From Pomphorhynchus laevis (taxonomy: Eukaryota > Acanthocephala > Palaeacanthocephala > Echinorhynchida > Pomphorhynchidae): a stretch of DNA of 64,000 bases. Both the position numbers and the translations under genes were made by a program. This document shows, in pieces, positions 33,799 to 46,393 of the stretch. The stretch covers positions 62,001 to 126,000 of the forward strand of contig WNNJ02000242.1 in NCBI GenBank assembly GCA_012934845.2, written 5' to 3'. Within the stretch, counting starts at the first letter, position 1. Every line of letters begins with the position of its first letter. The notes under the pieces were generated by a model. It had not been told where the DNA came from and did no database searches. It worked only from the letters and a program-made list of their open reading frames with translations.

Positions 33799-34985
33799 CA
33801 GATAGATCCCTACTCCTGAAGTTACACCAACGCGCGATTGGTTGAGGTGATTGAGTGGGTCCATAGTTGTGTAGGGCTAGTGACTCCTCTAAAACTTTAT
33901 CAAGGCCTACATTACCTATCCAACCCAATGCTCTATCCTTCCAGCAAACAAACTTCTCCTTCTTGAAAATCTTCCAAAAAGAAGACTGAGAAGGATTAAG
34001 ACGAGCAATACTCGTCCTATCCCTACTCAGCTGGAACCTATATCTAGTGCTCCAGTATTCATTCGAGAGAGCCTGTCTGGCGGAAACAGAGAGATTAGGG
34101 AGGTTAATCAGTTTCGCTAGGACCTTGAGTTTCGTCGGAGTGGGATTGTATATACGACCTTTATAGGTAGTCGATAAAATCGCGGTAGCTTGCGAAAAGA
34201 GGTAGGTATTAAATTCGGTCAGACTCTCATTTCCTATTCTGGGAAAGAGTTGGATAGCCGCTTGAAAGAAGGCCACTCTGATCGGATCAAAGTGAAACCT
34301 CCTTCGAAGCAACATATCTTCTTTGATTGAGACCTCGCTAGATCACGCGACATCGGCACTGTGGCTGAACCCAGGAACGCCGCCAATAGGGCGCCCATCA
34401 TCTTCTCAATTTGTGCGAGAATAACTTTTTTGTTGTTGTCAATTAGATGAAGAATGTCCGTGTTGGACATCTTATCAGCCGGCGCATATATCGAAGCAAA
34501 GTCTCTGGAAACATGGGTAGATTGGCCGGAGAATCTTCTCTGATAATCCTTGAACACTTTGCAGCGTCGCGACTAGGCGGGGTGGTCTCTCCCGCAATTG
34601 TGGCAGACAGGGGGAGCAAAACACATCTTCCCCTTTAGCATGTTGTCGCACTAAGCCAGACTACAGACTCCGCAGATCTTCTTTTGGGAACATTTCGAGC
34701 CCCAGTGCCCCCCCCCAAGCGTGGCATTATTACAATGGGGGTACGTAAACGCATCTTGGTCTACTAGAGTGAAGCGTAGATTGTACCCCAGTAAGGGCTT
34801 CATAGCTGCTTTAAATAGAATCAGACCATTGTCTAGATCAGCCGAACAGAAAGCTATCGGAAGGACATCTCCAGCTTTAGACTTGATCCCTCTAATTGAA
34901 TACAATTTGCAAGTACTATTCAGGAGGTCCAAGTCCTCATCAATAATCTTTGAACAAGATTATTTTTATTTTAACAAATAAAATA
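33796..34985 (-). mobile_element. Family B (Jockey/R1-like) LINE, internally deleted copy
   Basis: On the minus strand, ORF1 remains (34932-34234) include LGYNLRFTLVDQDAFTYPH and a GHWGSKCSQKKICGVC zinc knuckle. These run directly into the endonuclease-RT linker (34315-33734: RRRFHFDPIRVAFFQAAIQL, LKVLAKLINLPNLSVSARQA). Compared with 49013-51480, most of the endonuclease is missing. Its lower boundary matches the other copy at AACAGATAGATCCC. Confidence 0.8.
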
Positions 34986-35350
34986 TAGGTTTAGCCCGGT
35001 ATTTCAATAGCTTAGATATTGAATTAGGATAATTCAATAGATTCTCTGTAATCATCAAGAATGCAAAATAGAAAGGTTATTTAATTTTTGTATATTTATA
35101 TTTTTTGAGCTGCTGCATTGCAACAAGCAATAATCCTCTAACTATAACAGAACCTATTGAAATATTGAACTAAACCTCAATTTATTTTTATAAAATAAAT
35201 ATATTGGCTTTTATTATTCAATTAAATTAGGATTTAAAAGATAAAATACATGATCCATAATATGCGATACGTAGAGAACCAATATTGACGGATTTGCTTA
35301 TTAACTGTATATATAATTTGTATGAAAAGCGGGTAAAAGAATAATACAAT

Positions 35351-36493
35351 TTAACAATTATTTGCTATTGTGCTTGAACTACTGTATCTCTTAAACATTC
35401 TTTTAAGTTTGCATGCTCTTTTAATACGTAACATTGTGTACTTGCCTGCTCGGTCTTTCAGATTCGATGAATTAAATGAATAGCTGAGCGATTTGCAATC
35501 GAGCCCGCTTTTATCATATTTCTTTCTCTTACAGCATTTACCAAAACATCCGAACAATGAAGATTTTGATTCGTTTTCCTTCTTGACTGAGCCGTAGTTG
35601 GTACCGTAAGTTTCTTTCTCGTCATCAAAAAGGATTCGTCTACCTCCATCACTAATGGCTTTTTTGGTATCATCATGTTGTTCAAACGACGTGCTCGAAA
35701 GTTTCGACACCGCATGGTCTTTAATAAAGTCGGTCGTCACAATAATTGTAAATGTATCTAAAATTTCACTGAACGAAAAGTCTGCTAATTTTCTGTTCGG
35801 ATGTGAGAGATCAAGCATTTTAATGGGCGCGTTTTCTTCGTACATTTGTAGTTTGGGCAATGTACCATCCTTGACCATTGAGTCTATTTTAGATTGAAAT
35901 TTTATCATTCGATCTGTGCTGACTTCATTAAGTTCGTACATGATAATGGAGATATCACCTTTATGCTTGAAATACAAATAGGTCAGCGTTTCTTTGATAA
36001 CAACTTCATTTTCTGAAAATGCACACGGATAACACAAACAGCAACTACGTGAAAACCACTCCAACGTTTCAAAGTTCCAAGGTATATTGTTTAGCTGATT
36101 TCCACACAAAATTTTCAATAGCTTGCGAACAAACTCTATTGATCTGAAATAGGGGCCTGTAAATGTGGTAGTTAATCTTTTTACAATTGTATTCACATTG
36201 TCACTTGACAAATTTGTCGTACCTACCTGATATCGCTGTCGTAATTTTAACGCTCCGTTAAATTTGTCCATACTCTTTTGACCTTGTACTTTCTCTTGAT
36301 TATCACATGAAATCATGTAAATTCCACACAAGTAGAAAGGATGTGAAAGTAGGCCGTATTCTCTTGTGTAGACTATGACCGAGTAATGGTAGCTACCGAT
36401 TCCGAGCGTGTGAAGGACTTTTGAGAACAATGATCCATTATCGTAATAATTGAGATATACCGGAGTCAAATCAGTGTTATTCATGTGTTTCAT
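35351..36493 (-). CDS. DESI2/PPPDE-family protein, probable inactive isopeptidase
   Basis: Single 380-residue ORF. The PPPDE fold covers about residues 10-150: GIGSYHYSVIVYTREYG (catalytic-type H36), HPFYLCGIYMIS, YQVGTTNLSSDNVNTIVKRL, then KILCGNQLNNIPWNFETLEWF. These line up with human DESI2 FHSGIEVYGREF, LGSTDFLEDDIEKIVEEL and LCGKEIPRWINRLAYF. Where DESI2 has the catalytic NCNHF, this protein has RSIEF (S118), and the segment before it is shorter by about five residues. Family members are deSUMOylating or deubiquitinating Cys peptidases, so this one is probably catalytically dead. A 230-residue extension ends in a Cys/Lys-rich tail (LFGCFGKCCKRKK, about 313-325) that could be lipid-modified. 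It has no introns, unlike its neighbours; a retrocopy origin is possible but no flanking signs remain. Confidence 0.75.
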   Translation of the reverse strand: MKHMNNTDLTPVYLNYYDNGSLFSKVLHTLGIGSYHYSVIVYTREYGLLSHPFYLCGIYMISCDNQEKVQGQKSMDKFNGALKLRQRYQVGTTNLSSDNVNTIVKRLTTTFTGPYFRSIEFVRKLLKILCGNQLNNIPWNFETLEWFSRSCCLCYPCAFSENEVVIKETLTYLYFKHKGDISIIMYELNEVSTDRMIKFQSKIDSMVKDGTLPKLQMYEENAPIKMLDLSHPNRKLADFSFSEILDTFTIIVTTDFIKDHAVSKLSSTSFEQHDDTKKAISDGGRRILFDDEKETYGTNYGSVKKENESKSSLFGCFGKCCKRKKYDKSGLDCKSLSYSFNSSNLKDRAGKYTMLRIKRACKLKRMFKRYSSSSTIANNC

Positions 36494-36700
36494 TAATTTG
36501 AATTTCGAAGCTTACTGTTGATAGATACACTGCAACTCGTATTTCGCACCATGATGTTTAGTGTTTCCTAATTTACCTAAATTTCTTATGGCGCCATTTT
36601 ACATAAATTCTTGTATTTTGTGAGATTTGCTAGTTTCAATTATTACAGTAAAAATGCTTTAACTCATCTTGTTCAAACTTAACAAATGCTTTAACTCATC

Positions 36701-37513
36701 ATGTTGTTAAGTTTGAACTTAACAGCATGCAGAACAGAGTCAACAAAAGATTATCAGGCTCTTAGTTCATCAAGTCCAGAAGCGTCCAATTCATCGCTGA
36801 CGCTTGATCCCGCTTCAAAAATTAATCAGAGCATAAGAAATTACCGGAAAGATGTCGGTCTGACGACCAGTGAGAGTCATAGCTATAGCCGTATTCTATC
36901 TCCACTTAAAGAGGAAGAAATACTATCTTCCGGGAATCCTCATCTCACCAGGCAGCAGCATTCAAACATCACGATCAGCGGGCATGATGTTGCAAAAGAT
37001 AACACAGTGTCCAGGGAAATGTTGAGGCAATCAATTACATATACGCCTAATCGCAGCAGTGATCGGCAGGTTAGTGCTGCTGAGTCTCGAGACAGTCTCA
37101 AGCCTACGGGGAATAATACTATGTACAAAACTGTTAACGACACACATGGACTTAGATCTAGGAATGCTCCTGATAGAGGTCGATCGGTTCTTTTGGCAAA
37201 CGTACCTGAATCTATTTTAGAGAATTCTCAAGAACGGCTCAAAGACGATATAGGGAGTCTTAGGTCGATATTATCACATGTTATATGTTCTTGTGACTCT
37301 GAAGTGGTTGGGAGCATGAGATTAGTTGCTCTGTTCAGACTGGGTAAGCGTCGTCCTCCCAATGACCATCCGCGTCTTCTTAAGGCCGTCTTTTGTGAAC
37401 AATCACATGCTGAGTTAATCCATCATAATTCATTTCGCCTTAAAGGATCAAACGTTCGGCTCTTGAAGAATCTTGATCCTACGGAGCGTAAGAGACTCAT
37501 TGCGACTAGGTAA
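36701..37513 (+). pseudogene. Family C LINE ORF1
   Basis: The 270-residue frame has a Ser-rich N-terminus and a C-terminal segment (RGRSVLLANVPESILENSQE, LVALFRLGKRRPPNDHPRLL, KAVFCEQSHAELI) typical of CR1 ORF1 RNA-binding domains. The ATG is inside the open frame, so the true start may lie upstream. It ends at a TAG where homologous sequence continues, so it is probably truncated. Confidence 0.65.
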
Positions 37514-37675
37514 GAACTTAAGGATCGTGTTGCTCTTGGTGAAACCAACTTACATGTGAAAAATTTTCGGGTGGTGAGGCGACGAATAAGAATTGTATGG
37601 AGCCCTTTAGTTTTGTCGCCTTGCGCAGATTCACAGATGTCGTAAAGCGCTCTCATATAGGTCATTGCTGCCTAT

Positions 37676-40464
37676 ATGAATTGGAATCTGATCTATTCAG
37701 GACAATGCGTGGAAATACTATTTGGAGTGATAAAAAACAGTTTTAATATACCATACTGCAATATCCGTAGTATAAAGCGTAAAATAGATGAACTGAGATT
37801 TCGTGTTGACCAAAACAAGCCTAGTATAGTCGTAATTAGCGAATCTTGGCTGCACGGTGATGTAGTTGATGGCGAGATTTCCGTACATGGTTATACGTTC
37901 TTTCGAAGGGACCGGGAAGGTGGTAGAGGTGGAGGAGTGGTACTTTATGTACGTAATGATGTCAATATCACATTTTTGCATTCTTCTTCCTCTGGTAAAG
38001 TCGAGAGTTTGTGGGGTCTGGTTAGATTTCCTAATGCAGCACCAGTTGCAATTGGGGGTAGTGTATCGTACACCTTTGGCTGCCACGAGTAAGCTTATTG
38101 ACGAGTTAGAATATTATACTCTAAACAATACTAGTACGTTAGTGATTGGTGACTTAAATATGTCTAGTGCTGATTGGAATACATATACAGCGCTCTCTAG
38201 TTGTGATTGTGAGTCTAGTGCTCTTTTAGAGAGTATCACTTACTGTGGTCTTAGTCAACATGTTTGCAGTAACACTCGTTTTGCAAAGGACAATAGTTCT
38301 CTTTTGGATCTTTGCTTATGCTCTAATAGTCAGATTGTTAGCAGCGTTCAGCTTGAAACACCGATTGGACTATCGGATCATTACCTGGTAGTTTTTAAGT
38401 TAAGATTCTCTTCGAGGGTAAGTGGAGATATTAGTGATAAACGAGAGGTTAATGTTTTTAAGGCTGATATCGCTGCAGTCTCTTTACTGTTATCGAAAGT
38501 ACAGTGGCTAAACCCTAATCTCGTAGGTGAACACGCAGCATGGCAACAATTTCGAGAGACTCTGTACTCTTTAATAGTTAAATTTTCTCTTCTTAGACAT
38601 GTGGGTTGCCTTTTTTAAGAATGGTCAATGTGCATATGATAATTACAAGCACACAAGAAATTTGTTTAATACTTTGAAAAAGCAAAAACGATATGCGTTT
38701 GAGGAATCTCTAGCTAAGCCATGCTTGTATGATGTGAGATCACTCTTCAGGTATGTGCCCGGTCGTAGAGCACCTAAATCTTCGATTGTTCAGCATTTTG
38801 ACGACGTTACTGTTGATGTACTCTCGGAGCGTTTTTCTGCGCACTATGTAGCCGTGGTAGAGCATGAGAATATTCCCCGAGTAGAACAGCAATACACCCT
38901 TGTGTCATTTGGGACATTTATAAAGAATTATGTCGCCTAAAATCATTTAACTCCGGGTGTCCCGACTTGCTTCCTTCTGTTTCTCTACGTAGCTTGGTTA
39001 CCTCGATATTTGGCCCGTTGTGGGACTTATTTAGACAGTCTATTCTTGATGGTGCTCTTCCGAATGTCTGGAAGCAGTCTGTAATCCATCTGATTTTCAA
39101 AGGAGGTGTTCGCTCATCGGTTGATAATTATAGGCCAATCAGTATAACTTGTGTATGCTGTCGAATTTTGGAAAGGCTTGTGCATGCTTTTATGGTTGAT
39201 TTCTTCAGTAGGGATAATGTATTAGCTTCTGAGCAACAGGGTTCAGAAAGGGTTACTCTACTGTCTCCAATTTGCTCTTTGCTCACTGTTCCTAGTCAGA
39301 AAACAAGGCGAATTCTGTAGATACCGACATCATATTTTTCGATTTTTCTAAAGTGTTTGATCGAGTTAATCATGACCTGCTTCTTATGAAACTGACAAAC
39401 ACAGGACTTCCTATTGTTCTTGTTAAATGGATCAGGGCCTTTATGCGTCAACGAAGCTTCAGAGTGCGTGTTGATAACACACTATCGTCGGTTAGGCCTT
39501 GTCACATTGGTGTGCCTCTGGGATCTGTTTTAGGTCCACTGTTACTCCGTATATATGTAAATGATTTACCTGCAACAATTTGCTCGTTAGCACTATTGTA
39601 TGCGGATGACTTAAAGATTTGGAGGGGTGTTTACTCGAGTAATGATATTAGCATTTTACAGAGAGATATTGATAGGGTCGAGTTATGGGCGGCGAGCAAC
39701 AAGCTAGTGATGAATGTCACCAAATGCAAACACATGTGTGTTCTGGGTAGAATTGTAAAGTCCCCCTCAGCAGTTCAATACACTTATTGTGGTCGTGAAA
39801 TAGATAGTGTTGTAAGTCATAAGGATTTGGGAGTGTTGATTGACCACAACCTGAGAACTGCCCCACATACCGCTCTTGCATGTACCAACGCTAATAAAAT
39901 CGTAGGGGTCATTAGGCGCACATTCTTAGCTCTTGATCCGGTTGCTCTTCGGCCTCTAATTTTGACTCACGTTCTTAGCCGGTTGTTGTATGCGGTCCCT
40001 TGTGTATACCCATGCACAGTTGGGGAACACTTGATCTCTGAGAGAGTGCTTCGTCGTGCAACAAAGTTGGCGCCGATCTTGGCGCAAATGCCCTATGAGT
40101 GTCGTTTGCAATGTCTTCGGCTTGATACCGTTTCTTGGACCCGTTAGTATATCGATATGAATATGGTAGGCGTGTTCTTCGTTCTTCAAATCATCATCTT
40201 CGGATGTGTTTACAACTGCGACAGTTAGCATTCCTTCGCGGACACGGTTTGACTTTGAGCCGGAATTTAGTGAAAAAGTCCCGTTGTATACAATTTCAAA
40301 GAAGAGTAGTTAGACTTTGGAACAAACTGGATGAAAGGACTGTTTGCAGCAGTGGTGCCTCAGCATTCAAGTCCGGATTACGGATGGATCCTGCTATGCG
40401 CAAGGAAGTGTTCCCCTATAGATGTGAACAGTTTTATGATTTTGTTGATTTTTATTTTATGTGA
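37676..40464 (+). pseudogene. Family C LINE ORF2 (endonuclease + reverse transcriptase)
   Basis: Endonuclease: NIRSIKRKIDELR, VVISESWLHGD, RDREGGRGGGVVLYVRN, VVYRTPLAATS, LVIGDLNMSSADW and IGLSDHYLVVFKL. RT: VDNYRPISITCVCCRILERL, VFDRVNHDLLLMKL, IGVPLGSVLGPLLLRIYVND and LLYADDLKIWRGV. The C-terminus has VSHKDLGVLIDHNL and a final MCLQLRQLAFLRG block. Six successive open stretches imply about five frameshifts or stops. The element is recognisable throughout and so only moderately old. Confidence 0.85.
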
Positions 40465-40515
40465 ACCGGCTATTTAAGCCCCTGCTTGTAAGCCGTCGAA
40501 ACAATAATAATCTAA

Positions 40516-41400
40516 TATGGTTGACATACACGAACAAAACCATGAAGTCCACAATCCTTTATTAGAGTTAATCTTGACACTTAATATATTACATTAAGAA
40601 TAGAAAATCGTGTATTTCGAGCTCTATATAGTTCATTATTGTTGGTTATTTAAGCATTTGACTAAACATTAGTATCGATTAACAAATGCTTTATTGTGGA
40701 TGTCGATTGGACCAACGTATCGCGGTGGTTACCATGAAAAACGCGGCCTGGTATAGTCAATAACAATATGAACGGAGTAAGATCATACCGATATTGGGTT
40801 TGTTAAAATGTTTTCGTCGATACATTGGCACTAATTGCTTTATATCGAGTTTAAGAATATCATACAACGGATGCCATAAAAAATATCATATTTATAAATA
40901 TAATACAACAGAATAGATCAACTCCTACCTTGATCTATTCTAAAGTGATAAATAATGGTCTTACTCAAACTTGTGATTCAAGATAGCAGTGATTGTCTGA
41001 TTCTTGATTATATCGTGTATCCTCGTTATTCATTCAAACAGCCTGATATTCTTATAAGTGACAAAATGTTCGTTCTATATTAATTTAATGCCTGATTGCA
41101 ATAGTAGCAAAATTGATATTTCATAGACATCACGAGTGAAAACCATTGCTGTATCTGTATGTGATGAGTCATTTGCACGTTCCAATTGTGACGATTTACA
41201 AGATAGATATTGATATGACTATTCGTCCTTCAATGTCAGTATTGAAAGCTTGTTTTCAAGGTATACTATTGGAGTGTAGTTTAATAGAATATTCGATTCT
41301 GCATATTGCCAGCACCGCTTATGTGGCAAGCTACTTGTTTATCCTCTATCTGTATACCTAGCTTAAAGAATTCCCAATATCGTTCTAATATGACATATAA
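40516..41400. other. Gene-less interval between two LINEs
   Basis: No gene, RNA or element was recognised. The short ORF at 41146-41361 has no family features. Confidence 0.4.
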
Positions 41401-41404
41401 TAAT

Positions 41405-42205
41405 TTATTAAATGTAGCAAATGCGTGAGAGCTGCACGCTTACAAGTTCACTAACAAAAAACAGCAGAAGTCATACAGGTTTATTAATTAATTGTTTAAA
41501 TGACATCGGATTAGGTGTTTGAAGCACAGTATTGATGTTGATTGGCAGATATAAATGGGCAGATGATTCCACGAGAGAGGAGCATCCACAGCGAAGGAGC
41601 GAAGCCAATAGAGATAGAGTAGTTTAGGGCATGTAAAAGAAGGGAATTACGGAAACGCAAGGAACAGTAAACAGGACGAGGATCGAAACGACGAAGACAA
41701 GGAGAACTCGAACGGCTGCGTTGACGAAACGATGTATGATCAAAACGACGAAGACAGAGGAGAACTCGAACGGCTGCGTTGACGAAACGTTGTAGGGGAA
41801 GAAGAGTAAATTTTGGTGAGTTGGAAAATAGACTCAGACAGTAATCAAGTCTTGAGAAAATGAGAGAAGATATGAGAATCGTACATGAAGGGAAATCGAT
41901 CAATCTACGAATTTGACGGAGGTTGCGGAGAATCAAGATAGATGATCGTACTTTATCTCTAACGAAAGGTCTAGGTGAAAGTCGGTTGTCGAAATGGAAG
42001 CCTAGGAAAACTAGATTGTCAACGATAGGAAGAATTGTAGAATTTAAAGATACGAATGGATGTTCTACGTCAACGCGTCGAGGAAAGATCCATATTATTT
42101 TTGATTTATTAGGATTCAGAGAAAGACGAAGCAAAGAAAGATGATTGAAAATTGATGCAAGACCGTTGGAAGCAGAAACACTAAGATCATGAATACGATA
42201 AGCAT
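41405..42205 (-). mobile_element. Family A LINE 3' third
   Basis: The reverse strand codes LSLNPNKSKIIWIFPRRVDV, LVFLGFHFDNRLSP, ILRNLRQIRRLIDF, RLDYCLSLFSNSPKF and HSPFISANQ-like C-terminal sequence, 207 residues open at 42134-41511. An internal near-duplicate of CGACGAAGACAAGGAGAACTCGAACGGC occurs at about 41690-41790. The tail has the hairpin and TTAAATAAA at the low end. Confidence 0.85.
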
Positions 42206-42239
42206 GTGATTTATCATTATAATCTTACAATTCTGTTCT

Positions 42240-43010
42240 AATATATTCGTTACCTGTGCATTCATGTCATTGTACCCTATTACACTCGTTTGTGTACTTT
42301 TATCGTTCTCATTCGTCTGCTCGTACTGATCCTTGAGTATTTTACCAGCTCCCGACTACTCTCGTTACTCCTCCATTTCCATGTAAGCGATTTCCTTCTT
42401 GAGGTATATATATTATCATCACTAATGTTAAGCTCAATGATTTCTCTTCACTCCAAGCCTATCTTGATGCCGACGTGTCCGCCTCTCGCTCGCTCCTTGC
42501 CACGATTCTTCTTACTACTTTTAAAAGTCCCCCTACTATCTTATCTTAACATTTAAGATAAGATAAGCTGATCCCCTACGTTTAAAAGTTTTTCTTATAA
42601 ACCTAAGCCTTTACTATCTTATCTTAACGGATTAAACTCGTCTCATCATCCTCTGTTTGTTTTATTTTTCCTATAGTTAACCTAATGAAATCGCTTAACT
42701 TGCCTCTGATCGTCTTAAAAAGCGTCGACGCGAAGTCAATGCCGAGTTACTCTTAACATCAATGTAAATGGAAATTTTCGTTAGTGCATCTACGCCAAAA
42801 ATTCGTTGGACGGATTTTTGAACAAAAACGGAATAATCAACTTTTTATCTCCTCTAGATAACAATAATACAAAACGCTCTTTTCGTAAAGATCTTCTTTA
42901 CACTCATTCCATTCTTCACTAAACTGACTGCTCGATCTCTTTGCATAGCAATTCACTTAATTTTTTATGTCTTACTGAATGTCTTACTTAAGACATTCAG
43001 TAAGATGTTA
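42240..43010 (+). mobile_element. Decayed family A LINE, ORF1/EN fragment
   Basis: Weak family A resemblance: CGCTCCTTGCCACGATTCTT (ORF1 end) and a TSILH.TDMLLDLFA-like stretch near 42900-42950. All frames are broken. TTACTATCTTATCTTAACATTTAAGATAAG-type short repeats interrupt it near 42540-42630. Confidence 0.45.
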
Positions 43011-43019
43011 TGGTCGACA

Positions 43020-46000
43020 TAAGTCGACCTTATCACGGACGAAGGGTTTAAGCGAAAGGTGATCATCGAAATGGAAGTTTAAGAAAGTGAGATTGTGTAC
43101 TTTGGGGATGATCGATGAGACAAAAGATGGAGGAGATATGTATGGTTTACGGGGGTGGATCCACATTATTTTGGGGACTTGTCGGAGTTTAGAACGAGAT
43201 GGAGATTGGAGAGACGTTTATAGATAGAAGAAAGACAGTTGGAGGCAGAAATGCCAATATCGTGTAGGCGACGTGCGGGTGCATGAGCATAGATGAGGAT
43301 GTCATCGGCGTATTGCATGACGTTAAAGAAAAAAGGTTTGATAAACGGAGAGAGATTGTCAAGCAGAAGAGAGAAAAGTAGGGGACCTAGACTGAACCTT
43401 GTGGGACCCCGCAAAAAATAGGAATGGGAGGGGAGGATGTTGAATTAGAACGGACGCGAAAGGAACGGTCGGATAGATATGAGGCAAACCATGCCACGGA
43501 GGAGGAATAAAAACCGTAATCATAACGAAGGCGAGAAAGGAGGACGGATTGGTCGGCAATGTCGAATGCGGAGGAGAGGTCGAGCGAGATGAGAACAGTA
43601 TATAGAACCTTGTCTCGAGGAATGAGTAAGTCGTTGTAAACTTTCATGCAGGCGATTTCTGTGGAGTGATTAGAGCGGAAAGCGGATTGGAAAGGAGGGT
43701 ACAAATTGGTTGAGGAGAGATAAACGTTCATCTGTATTAAGATGAGGCGTTCAAAGAGCTTAGAAAGAGTAGGGAGTAGTGGAATGGGGCGATAGCTAGA
43801 AGGAAGGAAGGGGTCGAGCGATTGTTTCTTAAGGAGGGGACGAACGATTGCAGATTTCCAGTGTTAAGGGAAGATACGACTGCGGGTGGACGAGTTAAAC
43901 AAGGTTGTAAGAAATGGGGATATCGATGATCATATGGATTTTAATGTGTGAGTAGGCAGAGGATCGGCAGTTGAGGTTTTGTTGGGCAAGGACATGAGGA
44001 CAGATGAAACTTTGGTAGGTGAGACTGGGAGAAGTTGAAAGAGTTCCGGAAGGATGAGGTTTGGCGGGGCATAGTGGGATAGGATGGAGATCGGGGTGTG
44101 AGATATCAATGTGGATACTTTAGTCTGGAGAAATGACGAATAATTATGGGCATTGATGTTGCACGGCGAAGAGGAACGAGCAAGGATTGAGTTAAACGTA
44201 TGCCAGAGAGTCTTAGAGTTGAATGAATTGATGTTTTAATGCTGCCAGAAGGAGTTGCATTTGGTACGTAGTAGGTTGAGATGAGACCGGCGAAGAGCAA
44301 GATAGGAATCACGGAAAAACTGAGTGATTAGCAGAAATTACGTCTGAGAGAGCGGTGATAGACTCGAAAAGCATGGCGGAGTCGACGCTTTGAGAGTAGG
44401 CATTGGATGTCAAACCATAGGGCAAGGTGCAAGCGACGGTGTGGGTGAGACTTGAAAGGTAAGAGAAGATCGAGAATAAATGTGTGTTCAGAGTCGAAAA
44501 GAAAGGCGAGATCGTGAGGAAATGAATATGTTATTGTGGGATAGGATAGAGACGATTTGAGTAAGGCAGAGCGGAGAAGGGAGAGGTCAAGATTTCTCCA
44601 AGGGCGACGTAGGATTGTAGATGTGTGAGGAGGGGTGTGGTTGTGATTGAGATCAAGGGTGACGAGAAAGTGATTGGATAGACCAGGATTATAGATGGGC
44701 AGTGAGGTATAGGCAGCAAAATGATCGGGGACAGCGATGATGTCGAGTACCCCACCAAGGATATGTGTGGAAGCAGTGGAGATTAGTTTGTAATTGTAGT
44801 TAGATAGAATGTTGATGAACCGAATTGAATCCATAGAAGAAGGGCGGTCTAGGCGGATGTTGAAGTCGCCTAGAACGAGTGAAAGGATTGAGGACAAAGA
44901 ACAATGAGAAAGGAGGTCAGCGAGTTTGGTAAAATATAAGGATGTAGGAGCTGATGAACCAGGACGGTATACAATAGCGAGATCTAGAGTGATCGGGTTA
45001 GAAGAACGACAAGTGAGTAATTCAAATATCCAAGGACTGAAAGGGGGATTGATTTTGCGAAGAGACGCGGGGTGACGCGCCAATGTGACGATGCCGCCAT
45101 GATTAGAGAATTTAGAAGAACATGAGCTGAGGGGGCAGGCGGATTCGACTAGGGAGCAACCGGCAGAGAGCAGACGGCGAATGGAAAGGTCGTCGGAATC
45201 TGAGTGCCATGATTCAGTGAGGCAGAAGAGATCGATGGATTGCTTGGTGAATAGATTGAGGATAAGATCGAATTTATTGAGAATGGATCTAGTGCTGAGG
45301 AAGCCAAAGCGGAAACCGTGTTTGGTGGCGAAAGAGTCTAGTGGAGAAGACACATGGGAGATGGAGCGCCATCGAATTTTGGGACGGGTGTGGACAACTT
45401 GAAAATTTCCGTCTATGTTTCGGATGGAGAGTGATGTTTCGCCGTTTTCCTCTCGACGGCGTTTTTCGATGCAGTCAGAAGAGAGTTGAACGATATCAGA
45501 AGGGGTGCGATCGGGGAAAATTCGAGTGGTTGAAGATGACATGAGTTTAAATCGTTGAGAGAGGACAGAAGATGCGTTAGAGCAATGCTTGAAACCAATT
45601 TTTAGGAGAGGGGGCTGGGAAGGTTAGATTTATAACATTTGTTTAGACGGATGAATGCGACAGAAGAAATGTCCTTGGAAAAGGATGGTTTATCCGCAGG
45701 AACAATAGACGAGAGGATGAATCTGAAGGCGGAAACATCGTGGTCGAGACGTGCTTGTGGAGATTAGGAGTTGGAAGGAGTGATATTAGAGACAATGACG
45801 CAACGATCGCGAGAAGGAAAGCGCTTCCGTAAAGGATGACGACTGACGTTAGTGGGTGAGATCACGATAGAAAAGCTGGCAGTTGATGATTTGGAGGGAT
45901 TTCTTTTGATGACGGGAGACAGAGGATAAGGATAATAAAGAGAGTGGCAAGCGAGGCGAGGAAAGGTTAGGAGTGGAAGGATCGTGGAGGTTGGTGGAGG

Positions 46001-46380
46001 TGATTTTGATTGATGCAAGTTATTGAGAAACGAGACGGGAAGGACGGGACGGGGTGTCGGGGAGTGAAGATGACATGGAATGGGAAGTGTATATGGTGGC
46101 AGGATCGGTGGGTGGAGAAAGGACATTAGAAACGACGGGGGTAGTTTGAGTTGACGTGTTGGATGTTGATATGTGCTTATTGGAAAGGTTGTGGATTAGT
46201 TTGTTGGCACAAAAACCACATACGAAGTCTTCTTTAGACTTATTCTTGTCGCAGACGATTGTTGTCCAGGCGCTGCAGTCGTGTATCGAGCACTGTACGT
46301 GCAGTTGTCTATTGTTGGTGTCGGTCTTAGTTATTTTCTTTCGTCCTACCATTAACTCTAAAAATTCTGTAAGAGGAGGG
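43020..46380 (-). mobile_element. Family A LINE, second large copy, 3'-truncated
   Basis: The reverse strand carries ORF1 (46352-45413) starting MVGRKKITKTDTNNRQ, with C..HDCSAWT..FVCGFC. An intact 404-residue endonuclease stretch (45542-44328) has LFCLTESWHSDSDDLSIRRL, NHGGIVTLARHP and VLGDFNIRLDRP. The linker (RLHLALWFDIQCLLSKRRLRH) is followed by RT (43731-43166: SLDLSSAFDIADQSVLLSRL, MQYADDILIYAHAPARRLHD). It stops about 500 bp short of the 3' end. It is less broken than the copy at 22480-26989. Its 5' end abuts a 16-bp tandem array. Confidence 0.87.
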
Positions 46381-46393
46381 AGCGGAACTTCAT

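Larger units (their letters stand above)
36700..40515 (+). mobile_element. Family C (CR1-like) LINE, nearly full length
   Basis: The 3.8-kb element has ORF1, EN-RT ORF2 and a 3' end of TAAGCCCCTGCTTGTAAGCC then AATAATAAT. Its left edge lies near a duplicated TGCTTTAACTCATC motif (36654 and 36688). It lies downstream in its own orientation, divergent from the DESI2-like gene. Confidence 0.85.

Noticed and set aside
45181-45544. Plus-strand ORFs over the LINE endonuclease
   Set aside because: They are shadows of the well-supported minus-strand frame 45542-44328.
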